64,000 nucleotides of DNA from Lepus europaeus (lineage: Eukaryota; Chordata; Mammalia; Lagomorpha; Leporidae). Position numbers and translations under genes: made by a program. Positions 10,815-20,640 of the stretch are shown in pieces; position 1 is the stretch's first letter; the number at the start of each line of letters is the position of its first letter. The notes below the pieces were generated by a model that saw only the letters and a list, made by a program, of their open reading frames with translations, did not search any database and had not been told where the DNA came from. Location of the stretch: the NCBI RefSeq assembly GCF_033115175.1, contig NC_084835.1, forward strand, positions 101,772,448 through 101,836,447, given 5' to 3'.

Positions 10815-11230
10815 AGTCTTAGTTGGTCGAGGCTGCTATAACAAAGCATCATAGATGGGATAATTCATGCACAGCAGAAACTCATCTCCCATCACTCTGG
10901 AGACTGAAAGGGCAGGCCACCATGTCAGCATGGTTGAGTTCTGGTGCAACCTCTTACAGGTTGCAGACTGCCACCCTCTTGTTCACATAGCCTTCTCTTA
11001 GTCACTCTTAGTCATGTTCACCACCTTCTCCTCACATAGCAGAAAGTGGGTAGCAGAGCTCCTTCGGGTCCCTTTCGAAAGGGCACTAATTCCATTCATG
11101 AGGGCTTCTCCCTCATGACCAAATGACCTCTCAAAGACCCCATCTTCTAAAACCATCACGATGGATGTTAAGATTTCAGCATATGAATGTGGAGGTGGGG
11201 GAGGGGACACAAACATTCACTCCATTGCAC
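10815..11230 (-). mobile_element. MaLR LTR, inverted
   Basis: Inverted counterpart of the LTR at 2.2 kb. On plus it reads 'ggctgctataacaaagcatc', 'tcacatagcagaaagtggg', 'attccattcatgagggct' and 'cacaaacattcactccatt'. It is a solo LTR with no internal sequence. Confidence 0.78.
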
Positions 11231-11239
11231 TACTAATAC

Positions 11240-11395
11240 ATGAGTCTGTGTCTAGTGGCTAATACAGATTAAGGCTTACCACAAACCAGGTACTATCCAA
11301 GATGCTTTACATGTATTTTCTCATTCAGTCCTTACAATAATACTGTGAGGCAGGTCTCATAATCCCCATTTCACACATCTAGAAACCAAGGCCTA
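11240..11395 (-). mobile_element. MIR fragment
   Basis: Inverted MIR half with 'caaaccaggtactatccaag', 'atgctttacatgtattttct', 'tccttacaataatactgtga' and 'ccccatttcacacatct'. Confidence 0.72.
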
Positions 11396-12510
11396 TTTTG
11401 ACTTCTTCTTAAACCAGAGTGGTAATGTATCTCCAAATACATTAAGAAAACAAATTTGCCAATTTGCTAAACCCAGTGGTCCAAAAGATGAGGACAATTA
11501 ATCCACATTGATGATTCCATGCAGTTTATCCAAAAGGTGTGAGGGTTATATCCATTAAGAGCAAAGCCCCATCCTCACTTAACAGAAAAGTCTCTTCTTG
11601 ACTTTGTTCACTGCCAGTGCTTTCCTGGCACCCATTCCTGGCAGCTGATTGAACACATTAAATCAGCCCACAGGAATAAGTCAAACTCTATTAGGCACTC
11701 TGTAAAAATGCTAAGTCTATTTATTTGTTATGAGTTATTCATAAACATCAAGACTAGACTCTATAATTTAATACCACCTGCAATGATTCCTGAAAGTGGC
11801 AATATTTTACCACTGTGATCTGATTAATTGACCTGTTCTAACAGAGCTCCCAATCAAGCATAACTTCCCTTTGACAGAAGTGTATTCATCTCCATCTCAA
11901 AGCCAGCCTTCTCCACTCATCAGGGGAGAACAAAACAGCTCATCTAAGAGAATCAATTAAAATTATCTGAAATAACATAGACTTTACACTGAAGAAATAT
12001 TTATACAATCTTGATGTTTTCCTTAAAAAATACAAAGGAAGACACTTGATGATTTCAATCATGTATCTTCAAAATCACACAAAGTGTAATTCTTGTTGTC
12101 AGAACCCAGGACAATGCTTTTCCTTGTGGCAGGGTCTGGAAGACCCATGCCTGGGATGGGACATGAGGGGACCTCTGAGATGCTGGGTGCTGGTTTCATG
12201 GCTGTGTCCACATTGTGAAAATATATCACATGCATTGTTTTCTTTGTATATGTTGCACTTAAATTTAAAATCATCAAAAGTTAAGACGAAAAAGCGGTGT
12301 AATTCATACTTGGGCTGTAACATCTGCTAGAGGCATAACTGAAGATTATACTAGCCCACTCTTCCACTGCTGCATGCATTTGGATGGGCAAGCCATAGTC
12401 TATGAGCTTCAATCCACTCACTGATAACATAGTAATACCTATTTCATAGGTGAATAAATATGGCTACACATAAAAATTTATGTTTACATATATCATATAT
12501 ACATACATAT
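11396..12510. other. Unassigned AT-rich stretch
   Basis: No repeat I can name. It contains two runs of TATTCAT/ATTTAT-rich sequence and no exon-like signals. The 94-codon frame at 12046-12330 is unsupported. Confidence 0.5.
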
Positions 12511-12512
12511 AT

Positions 12513-12643
12513 GAGGGAGGTTCAAAAAGTTCATGGAAAATGTGTACTATGAAGAATCTATACATAGATTTAAAAATATTTTTGCACCATAATCAATGTA
12601 TCTTTGAATTCCATTTTCCACAAACTTTTTGAAGTACCCTCAT
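12513..12643 (+). mobile_element. Mariner-like MITE, copy 2
   Basis: The best-preserved copy, about 131 bp. Its ends are 'gagggaggttcaaaaagttc' and 'aactttttgaagtaccctc', near-perfect inverted repeats flanked by TA. The centre reads 'ctatacatagatttaaaaat'. Confidence 0.8.
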
Positions 12644-12646
12644 ATA

Positions 12647-12649
<3 letters not shown>

Positions 12650-12681
<32 letters not shown>

Positions 12682-12723
12682 AGTCATTATATATAAACAG
12701 TCATTAAATATATATATAAACAG
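12650..12723 (+). repeat. TA microsatellite with a repeated 'tataaacagtcat' unit
   Basis: A TA tract is followed by three copies of 'tatataaacagtcat', separated by short TA-rich sequence. The third copy runs straight into the DNA-transposon relic whose own start is 'cagtcatgtgttgc'. Confidence 0.75.
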
Positions 12724-12940
12724 TCATGTGTTGCTTAATGATGGGGATATGTTCTAAGGAAAATACCACTAGGTGATTTCATTGTTATATGAACATCATA
12801 CAGTGTGTTTACACAAACTAAATAGCCAATATGTCACTAGGCAATATAATCTTCTGGGATCTCTATTGTATATGTGGTCCAATATTACCCAAAATGTTGT
12901 TACCAGACACAAGACTACATACCTAAGAGGTATGTGGTGT
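12721..12940 (+). mobile_element. Old DNA-transposon relic
   Basis: Contains 'cagtcatgtgttgcttaatg', 'ggtgatttcattgttatatg', 'gaacatcatacagtgtgttt', 'taatcttctgggatctctat' and 'caaaatgttgttacc'. I recognise this pattern as a common short mammalian DNA transposon with 'cagtca...' ends, internally deleted here, but I am not certain of the superfamily name. No coding capacity. Confidence 0.55.
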
Positions 12941-12942
12941 TT

Positions 12943-12962
12943 TACACACACACACACACACA
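12943..12962. repeat. (CA)10 microsatellite
   Basis: Perfect CA dinucleotide run at the decayed 3' side of the transposon relic. Confidence 0.9.
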
Positions 12963-13008
12963 ATCAGCCAGATCATAACTTGCTGTGCAGATTAAGAATT
13001 ATGTTACT

Positions 13009-13390
13009 GGGACCAGCATTGTGGCTTAGTAAAGGGTTAAGCCACAGCCTGAATTCTGCATTCAATATGGGTACCCATCAATCCAGCTCCCTGTTAATGC
13101 ACCTGTGAAAGCAGTGGAAGGTGGCCCAAGTGTTTGGGTCCCTGCACCCACGTGGGAGACCCAGATGAAGCTCCTGGCTCCTGGCTTCAGAACGGTGCAG
13201 CTCCAGCTGTTGCGACCAACTGGGGAGTGAACCAGCAGATGGAAAACGTCTCTCTCTCTCTCTCTCTCTCTCTACCTCTCTCTCTCCCCCTTCCTCCTCT
13301 TCCTCCCCCTCCTCCTCCTCCTCCTTCTTCTTCTCTCTCTCTCTCTCTCTGTAATTCTGCCTTTCAAATAAAATAAGTTTAAAAAAAAAA
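13009..13390 (+). mobile_element. CSINE with expanded pyrimidine tract
   Basis: An older-type copy, 'gggaccagcattgtggctta' to 'ctgcctttcaaataaaataa' plus a 10-A run. The internal CT region, usually 20-30 bp, has grown to about 100 bp of CT, CCT and CTT units at 13250-13352. That makes the copy longer than its relatives. Confidence 0.88.
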
Positions 13391-13558
13391 CAGTTACTAT
13401 GATTATTATAATTATTACAAAGTCCTCACTTCCCACAATGGTGCATACCACTCTTGTTCATAGAGCTTGAACTGAGAAGTTTGCATGTTGATTTAGGTTT
13501 TAAAATCATTCCTATTTGTGTCAAGCCCACATAATAGTAAAAGAGGGTTAAAGTAACT

Positions 13559-13633
13559 AGAGACCTCAGCTTTGCCCTAGTCTAGAGACCTCAGCTTTGC
13601 CCTAGTCTAGAGACCTTAGCTTTGCCCTAGTTT
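13559..13633 (+). repeat. 25-bp minisatellite, three copies
   Basis: Three adjacent units of 'agagacctcagctttgcccta' plus 'gtct' start at 13559, 13584 and 13609. The first two are identical. The third has T for C at one internal site and ends 'gttt'. This is a local tandem duplication in otherwise unique sequence. Confidence 0.95.
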
Positions 13634-14410
13634 GTGAGTGCTGGGATCCCACCGTTCACGATGTCCCAGGCAGAGCAAACTTTCCCTGGATGAGTACTCA
13701 GCCCCTTGCACTGGGCTCTTCCAGATCTTTTCCTCCAACCCTGACTTAAAATTCCAATACGAGTGATTCCTTTGGTTGAAAATAGAGAGAAATTCTGTTC
13801 AGAGTTTGGAAGACAGAATCTATTGGACCATTGTGTCATGAACACCTTTCCATAAGTTACTAAATTTCTAGGGTGGAGGAAAAAAGGAAAGGGAGATTTA
13901 CGTCTCTAGCAGATCACATGCCCCAATCTTGCACAGTGCATGTGTGGGGCCTATATCCTGTCTATTTGTCCCATAGACAACTACCTGTAGATGGATTCTT
14001 CCCTATCAGAGACCTCTTAGTACAAGCAGTTTTCACTCAGCAACATTGATTCTACAAACCATTAAGGGAAACCAACAAGCTCCCTGCCCTCATCTCACTT
14101 ACAGTCCAGAGGAGGCTGTAAAAGACTTCCAAGGTCAAGTACTAGACCCCCTTATTAAAGAGTTACAATAGTCACTAGGAACAAATGGACCTAATTCTCC
14201 TCTACCAACATGCCTCAACCTCACTGGATGTCTTGTCATGGCACATTCATTAACTCTGTAACCCTAGGAAACAGTATATAGATTAAAATAGCCCTAAGAA
14301 TTCAGGAAAATAAGAGAACAGTAGACAGCAGTGATCAGGAAGTCTAAAATAAAGGAAATGAAGCCTGCTCTGGATAACCTGATTCTTATTTTCAAACACT
14401 TAGACCTCAG
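13634..14410. other. Unassigned stretch
   Basis: No recognised repeat or exon between the minisatellite and the next CSINE. Confidence 0.5.
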
Positions 14411-14422
14411 GATGTGTCTCTG

Positions 14423-14830
14423 GAGCCAGCGCTGTGGCGTAGCAAGTAAAGCCATCACCTGCAGTGCCAGCATCCCACATGGGCTCCAGTTTGAGTCCCA
14501 GCTGCTCCGCTTCTGATCCAGCTCTCTGCTGTGGCCTGAAATGACAGTGGAAGATGGCCCAAGTCCTTGGGCCCCTGTACTCACGTGGGAGACCCAGAAG
14601 AAACTCCTGGCTCCTGGCTTCAGATTGGCTCAGCTCCAACCATTGCAGCCATCTGGGGAGTGAACCAGTAGATGGAAGACCTCTCTCTCTCTTTCTCTGC
14701 CTCTGCCTTCTATAACTCTGCCTTTCAAATAAATAAATAAATCTTAAAAATGAATAGATAGATAAAGGAATGAAACAAAGTGAATGAGCATGCTGCAGAA
14801 ACACAAGCTCTATGGAAAAAAAAAAAAAAA
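14423..14830 (+). mobile_element. CSINE with probable 3' transduction
   Basis: The SINE proper is 14423-14750 ('gagccagcgctgtggcgtag' to 'aaataaataaataaatctt'). About 65 bp of non-SINE sequence follows, then a 13-A run. A 12-bp direct repeat with one mismatch, 'gatgtgtctctg' at 14411-14422 and 'gatgtgtttctg' at 14831-14842, lies outside the second A run, not directly after the SINE tail. This suggests read-through past the SINE tail and co-mobilisation of flanking DNA. Confidence 0.7.
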
Positions 14831-15123
14831 GATGTGTTTCTGCTCGTATTCTACTTCCACGCAAAGCAGCTCAAAACACAACTGGCTCATCAAGGACATG
14901 CTTGACCAGTTGCATTACACAATGATCATGTCTATCACTTGGGCCTTCCTTGAATAAAACATGAAACTCAAAGAGGCATTGCCAGACAGGGAGATTGGCA
15001 AACAAATACCCCCTATTTCATGAACTTGTGCAGAGGCCATGGAGGCAGTCACTGAAGCACCAGGTTCTGGGAGCTGGCACACCTCCCATTAAACCTCACA
15101 TGCTCCTCTGGCAAAATCTAGTT

Positions 15124-15428
15124 GATTGTGGGGAGGATGGTAAAGCCACCCCCTACAATGTCGGCATCCCATGTGGGCACTGGTTGATTCCCAGCTGCTC
15201 TACTTTCTATCCAGCTCTCTGCTAATGGCATGGGAAAATCAGTGGAAGATGTCCCCAGGTGTTTTGGCCCCTGCCACCCACGTGGGAGACCTGGAAGAAT
15301 CTCTTGGCTCCTGGCTTCTGCCTGACCCAGCCAAGGGCATTACAACCATCAGGGAAGTGAACCAGCAGATGGAAGATATGTCTCTCTCTGTAACTGACTT
15401 TCAAATAAATAAATAAGTCTTTTTAAAA
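15124..15428 (+). mobile_element. CSINE, diverged head
   Basis: The body 'atgtcggcatcccatgtggg' through 'tgaaccagcagatggaaga' to 'tcaaataaataaataagtct' is clear. The first 30 or so bases are not recognisable. The upstream 14831-15123 segment holds nothing I can name. Confidence 0.82.
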
Positions 15429-15429
15429 A

Positions 15430-16334
15430 TAGAATGAAATGGAAATAAATTAGAAAATATCAACACATTGGACACAGAATAACTTTTTTCATGAAGCTTA
15501 TATACAAATGTATGTGTGCATGTATCTATATTGGGATATAATATATAATATATTTCTTACTGTAAGTTGTAACCAAAATGTTTAAAAACCAAAGTGTAAT
15601 CTAATGTCTTCATATTATCTATGAATATATTAAAGCCAGAGAGTAAAACAATTTGCCCAAAGACACTGCTACTTAGCAGGCTCTAGTTCCTCTTACACGT
15701 TGTTCAGTGTTCTTTGCAATATACCAACTATTCAAATGTAAAATTACACCTCATTTCCACCTTTTAAAACAGCACAATCCTGACTGTACAACTTGATTAA
15801 AGATGAACTTTCAATAATTCTCCCTCTTGCTGTAAAAAAATTCTAAATAAAACAGTAATATTGACATTGGCTGAGGTCTACGCCAGACAGTCATGGGAGC
15901 CTGAGGCAAAACCTAAAGGTGTTTAATTTTTCCCTTGTAAATTTCCTCACTAAATATAACAGAAGAGAAGATTGCTAGAAGCACTGTAAAATTTCGATTA
16001 AAGAATGTATCTCTTAAATAGGTAATGCTTACAAAATAAACCAGATAGTCCCATTTTCTCCTTTATGACCTAATTTTCTTGGTGGCAGAGCTTAGATTTT
16101 TTTTCCTAGGGGGAAAAAATTATTTCAGCAGCAGTGGTGACCTTCCCCCCAAACAACAAAAGCTGTTATAAATAATAACAACGTGACCCAGAGGTTCCTA
16201 ATAGCCTTTAAATTGCACAGAATACTCCCAAGGAATTTGAGTCAGGAATAAAACCCTAAAGATACAGCATTTTCCATTAAACTGCATACTGGCAAAAATT
16301 TGCTAGAAAAGAAGAGGAAATCTATGAAATCCTC
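15430..16334. other. Unassigned AT-rich stretch with a small MIR relic
   Basis: Mostly AT-rich unique sequence. About 15625-15720 ('agagagtaaaacaatttgcc' onward) looks like a decayed inverted MIR. No exon signals. Confidence 0.45.
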
Positions 16335-16679
16335 TCATTACCTGGTTAATATTACTCCTATGATCATTGGTTACTAGTCTCACCCTGCCTTTTATACTAT
16401 AGTGTCTGTTTAAGTGTTTACAGCAGGTGATAATGGAACGAATAAAGGCCTTCAACAACCAGGCAGTCCACCAAATGCTGCTACAAGGATTTACTTGGCT
16501 CCCCACCCAGGAGACAGCGACTTGAGACATCACCTCATGCCAGCGAAGAGTACCTCTATCGCCCCTTGTCAGCAGGAAGCAGCTCTAAAGACAGATCAGC
16601 GTCCCTCTACCCCTCCTGGACTTTTGGAACTAATGTAATCCCATACAAACCCTGCTTTATAAAAAACAAAAGGGGGGAA
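16335..16679 (+). mobile_element. ERV internal remnant: Env TM tail and polypurine tract
   Basis: This sits directly upstream of an LTR. One plus frame reads as a hydrophobic segment followed by a basic, Gln-rich tail ending at a stop near 16527, which fits the membrane anchor and cytoplasmic tail of a retroviral envelope protein. That frame contains at least two in-frame stops, so it is dead. It is followed by 'gtcagcaggaagcagctcta' and, just before the LTR, the purine-rich primer site 'aaaaggggggaa' (16669-16679). The rest of the provirus is missing on the 5' side. The class is uncertain; gamma-like or type-D-like env are both possible. Confidence 0.72.
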
Positions 16680-17024
16680 TGTTAGGAAACTGGCGCAGTC
16701 TTAGCCAGGTGGCCGCATGGCCCAGCTACCTGAGCCAGGCTCCACCCCCATCCTAATGGGATTCGCTGCTCCTGCTTCCCTGCCCGCCCTCCAGCAAAGT
16801 TTTAAAAGGGCCTGTTCCTGAACACGTGCTCTCTTGGCTCTGCTCCTGCTCTCTTGGCCTCTCTTGGCTTCTCTCCTCCTCTCGTCTCTCTTCTCCCTCT
16901 TCTCTGTCTCTCTCTTACAGTCTCCTCTTTTCCCTTCGCCGCCCCTTCACTCTGGTCTGTAGGGTGTTCCCCAATAAACCCTTTCCCTTACTCCGGTGTC
17001 CGGTGTGCTTTGCGACGACTAACA
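16680..17024 (+). mobile_element. ERV 3' LTR, complete U3-R-U5
   Basis: A 345-bp LTR bounded by a perfect 6-bp inverted terminal repeat, 'tgttag' at the start and 'ctaaca' at the end. A TATA-like 'ttttaaaag' near 16800, a CT-rich R/U5 stretch and an 'aataaa' at about 16973 give the normal LTR order. It is preceded by a polypurine tract, so it is a 3' LTR and not a solo LTR. Preservation and CpG retention suggest a lineage-specific family. Confidence 0.88.
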
Positions 17025-17078
17025 TTAAGATATAACAACATTTATATTTTATTAAAAGTGAAGACATTTAAACTAAAA

Positions 17079-17080
<2 letters not shown>

Positions 17081-17170
<90 letters not shown>

Positions 17171-17171
17171 A
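17081..17171 (+). repeat. (GAAA)n microsatellite, about 23 perfect copies
   Basis: An uninterrupted 91-bp GAAA tract 57 bp downstream of the ERV LTR. It generates an artificial long Lys/Glu/Arg frame. A pure purine strand of this length is prone to expansion and triplex formation. Confidence 0.97.
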
Positions 17172-17174
17172 AAG

Positions 17175-17867
17175 AAGAGGAAAATGCATATAGGTTTTCT
17201 TTGTTTTTTTTCTTCTTTAAATCTTTTACAAATAATTAGGCGAGGAAATTCAATCTACTTAAACTGAACTCTGAGCCTAGAAAAAGTATGTGTGCTCACA
17301 TGCTGAAAAGAGATGCTCAAAAAGCAGTAACTGGCACACGGGGAAACCCGAGCTGACAGGTGTGTCAATAGGGGGAGCTTTGGGTTTGGTTTTTGTTCCC
17401 CAGGCAAGTTTGTGAATCATCATTTTTCTTGAAAGATTTCACTCCCTTGAGGTGTTCCATGTCAATGCTGTGATAATAAAATGACACAAATGCAATTCAA
17501 AATGTACATAAGAAGGGATATAGACAAAATAGATTTGATTAGGACCCCGTGGCCCTGGCCTGAGTGATGGACAGACTTTTCACTGAAAGGCCCCAATCCA
17601 CTGAGCTGGTGTTATAGCCGGAGGACAGAGAACTGTCCACCTCAGTGCCTGCCCTGTGTGTGGTCTGTGGGCCCACACAGCCATTGGGTCAATTAATATG
17701 ACAAAATAATTTTTCATAAATCACTCATCAGGCCAGGTCTAACATAGCTCCAAAAATAAAAGCTGGTCCCGGCTTATAACATTTGTCTTTCTAATATTTT
17801 AAATTGGTTATTTGCTGCTAGACTTTCATTTTCCAAGGAAAATCAGTGCAATGTTCATAATAATAAC
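17175..17867. other. Unassigned stretch
   Basis: No repeat or exon recognised. Confidence 0.5.
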
Positions 17868-17950
17868 AGTAATAGTTAATAGTTAAGAAGCACTTTCCTT
17901 GTGCTAATCATTATTCTAATTGCTTGACATGTTTTAACTCATTTCATTTT
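17868..17950 (-). mobile_element. MIR fragment interrupted by CSINE
   Basis: 'gcactttccttgtgctaatc' and 'cttgacatgttttaactca' are the inverted MIR tail. The adjoining CSINE cuts it, and 'ttaattttcacaag' after the CSINE is a likely continuation. Confidence 0.55.
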
Positions 17951-17952
17951 CT

Positions 17953-18226
17953 TTTTCTTAAATTTTTATTTATTTATTTTCACTTCATTTGAAAGGCAGA
18001 GAGACAGATGAAGAGAGATCTTCCATCCTCTGGTTTATTCTCCAGATTCCCTCAACAGCTGGGGCTCAGAACTCCATCCTGTCTCCCATTTGGGTTGCAG
18101 GGACCAAGGCACTTAAGCCATCATCTTCCCAGTAGCCGGAAGGTGGACTCCCACCAGGCACTCTGCTATGGGAGGCGGACATCTCAAGCAGCAACGTAAC
18201 TGCCACACCGAATTCTCGCTCCCCCA
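17953..18226 (-). mobile_element. Diverged CSINE
   Basis: Inverted copy: 'ttatttatttattttcact' tail, 'gagatcttccatcctctggt', 'gggttgcagggaccaaggca', and a head lost near 'aacgtaactgccacaccg'. There are more substitutions than in neighbouring copies. Confidence 0.75.
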
Positions 18227-18364
18227 GTTAATTTTCACAAGTTGATAGAAAGTGAAAACAAGTTGCAAGAGTTCAAAGATTTTTGTCTTTGTCTGTTTTC
18301 CTTACTCCTTCATCTCCACCACTTGAAATACTGTCTGATACACAGCAGATGCTCAGTGAGCACA

Positions 18365-18462
18365 TGCTGGTGAAAATTCCCATCACACAGATGAGAAAAC
18401 TGGGGTGTAAAGAGGTTTCTTGTCTGAGATCAGAGAGACACGAGGAAGCAACACCTAGATGC
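18365..18462 (-). mobile_element. MIR fragment
   Basis: Inverted MIR core: 'cacacagatgagaaaactgg' followed by 'agaggtttcttgtctgagat'. Confidence 0.55.
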
Positions 18463-18730
18463 TAATAAGTCTCCACCATGCGTCTGAGTCTTCGTAGTGT
18501 AATTCAACAGTAACTTATTAACAGTTATTTCCACCACTAATTATGCAGAACAATTGTTTTTAATGATGATTGGGGGTTCCAGTTTAAAAGCGCCTATCAT
18601 AGAGAATTTAGGAAATTTTGAGGACAGAAGACAGAAAATAAAAAATTTCTCTTCTTCCATTTGTTGGAAGAGTATTTTACATCTGTGATAAATTTCTCAG
18701 TGCAATTACTGGACTAGAGAATATGATCTG

Positions 18731-19041
18731 GGGGCCGGCAGAGCTGCACCAGCATCCCATATGGGCGCCTGTTCATGTCCTGGCTGCTCCACTTCCTATC
18801 TAGCTTCTCTGCTAATGTGCCTGGGAAAGCAGTGGAAGATGGCCCCAGATGCTTGGGCCCCTGTACCCATGTGGGAAACTCACAGGAAGCTCCTGGCTCC
18901 TGGCTTTGGATAGGCCCAGCTCCAGATGTTGCAGCCATTTAGGGAGTGAATCAGCAGATGGAACATTGCTCTCTCTGTCTTGCCCTCTCTCTGCCTATAA
19001 CTCTGCCTCTCAAATAAATAAATAAATCTTTTTAAAAATAT
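18731..19041 (+). mobile_element. CSINE with internal head deletion
   Basis: Starts 'ggggccggcagagctgcacc', with the normal 'gctgtggc...taagcc' head removed, then a full body and the tail 'caaataaataaataaatct'. An imperfect flanking repeat, 'atatgatctg' at 18721-18730 and 'atataatctg' at 19042-19051, supports the boundaries. Confidence 0.85.
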
Positions 19042-19123
19042 ATATAATCTGAAAAATATGCATCCTGAATTTGGAATTGACATGGCAGAGCATTCCGTGC
19101 ACATGCAAAAGCAGATAGGCCTG

Positions 19124-19470
19124 GCCGGCGTCGCGGCTCAATAGGCTAATCCTCCGCCTGTGGCGCCGGCACACCGGGTTCTAGTCCCAGTCGGGGCACC
19201 GGATTCTGTCCCGGTTGCTCTTTTTCCAGTCCAGCTCTCTGCTGTGGCCCGGGAGTGCAGTGGAGGATGGCTCAAGTGCTTGGGCCCTGCACCCGCATGG
19301 GAGACCAGGAGAAGCACCTGGCTCCTGGCTTCAGATCAGCACGGTATGCCGGCCGCAGCAGCCATTGAGGGGTGAACCAACGGAAAAAGGAAGACCTTTC
19401 TCTCTGTCTCTCTCTCTCACTGTCCACTCTGCATGTCAAAAATAAATAAATAAATAAATAAAAAATAAAA
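19124..19470 (+). mobile_element. Young CSINE
   Basis: Full-length young type with the head 'ccggcgtcgcggctcaatag'. The tail is an AAATA repeat instead of pure A. Flanking repeat 'aagcagataggcctg' at 19109-19123 and 'aagcaaataggcctg' at 19471-19485 (one mismatch). Confidence 0.92.
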
Positions 19471-19542
19471 AAGCAAATAGGCCTGCCCAGTGATGGTGGA
19501 GAAGGCGTGAAATCGCCATAACTTTGCCAAATACACATTTGT

Positions 19543-19872
19543 GTGATTTTAAAGATTTATTTATTTATTTGAAAGTCAGAGTTACATAGAGAGAGAAGGA
19601 GAGGCGGAGAGAGAAGGAGAGGTCTTCCATCCACTGGTTCACTCCCCAGTTGGTGTAGTCCAAAGCCAGGAGCCAGGAGTTTCTTCTGGGTCTCCCACAT
19701 GGGTGCAGGGCCCCAAGGACTTGGACCATCTTCCACATCTTCCATTGCTTTCCCAGGCCATAGCAGAGAGCTGGATCAGAAGTGGAGCAGCCGGGACTCG
19801 GACCTGCGCCCAAATGGGATGCCAGCACTGCAGGTGGCAGCTCTACTTTCTACACCACAGCAAGCAAATACA
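19543..19872 (-). mobile_element. CSINE
   Basis: An inverted older-type copy with tail 'aaagatttatttatttattt' on plus. A perfect 16-bp direct repeat 'ccaaatacacatttgt' lies at 19527-19542 and 19873-19888. It is oriented head to tail against the young copy 73 bp away, forming an inverted SINE pair. Confidence 0.93.
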
Positions 19873-20320
19873 CCAAATACACATTTGTATAAGCAAAGCT
19901 TCCTTTCTCCAATCATCAGCACTCAGAGTCTCCCAAAAACTATTCGTGTACAGGAGCCATTTTTTAAGATTATCTGTAACTAACTTATTAACAAACTAGC
20001 TTATTAACAAATTAAATAATCTGGAAATGATTTTAAAGCATACAGGAAAGACTGGGAAGACCAGGTATAATAGAAAGATGCCCTGAAGTATCATCTGACA
20101 CCAAAATACACCCTCCTGACTCCAGATCCAATTCTTCCTCATGTTGTTTTACATCAGTACAGGATCATCAGCACACAGGTAAGAACACAAAACGTACCAT
20201 GTGCCTAGGGTACATTTTAATGAGTATCAAAGAAGTAAAAACCTAAGGTCTAGAGCTCTGAGGTCACTGGGTAGCCAGAAGTATGGATGAGGGATAGGAA
20301 AGATTAAAGGAGAGAGCAAG

Positions 20321-20638
20321 GGGGCTGGTGCTTGGCACAACGGGTTAATGCCTTGGCCTGAAGTTCTGGCATCCCATATGGGTGCTGGTTCTGGTCCTGG
20401 CTGCTCCTCTTCCAATCCAGCTCTCTGTTTTGGCCTGGGATAGCAGTAGAAGATGGCCCAAGTCCTGCACCCATGTGGGAGACCCGGAAGAAGCTCCTGG
20501 CTTTGGATTGGCGCAGCTCCGGCCGTTGTGGCCATCTGGGAAGTGAACCAGCAGATGGAAGTCCTCTCTCTCTGTCTCTACTTCTCTCTGAAACTCTGAT
20601 TTCAAATAAATGAAATAAACCTTTAAAGAGAGAGAGAG
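20321..20638 (+). mobile_element. CSINE
   Basis: Starts 'gggctggtgcttggcacaac' and ends 'atttcaaataaatgaaataa', followed by a GA run. The flanking 'agagagcaag' and 'agagagcagg' form a short imperfect duplication. The same 'gcctggcctgaag' head variant is seen at 53.1 kb, suggesting a shared subfamily. Confidence 0.88.
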
Positions 20639-20640
20639 AG

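Noticed and set aside
16854..17267. 137-codon frame with a long Lys/Glu/Arg tail
   Set aside because: Starts in the CT-rich LTR and runs through the GAAA microsatellite.
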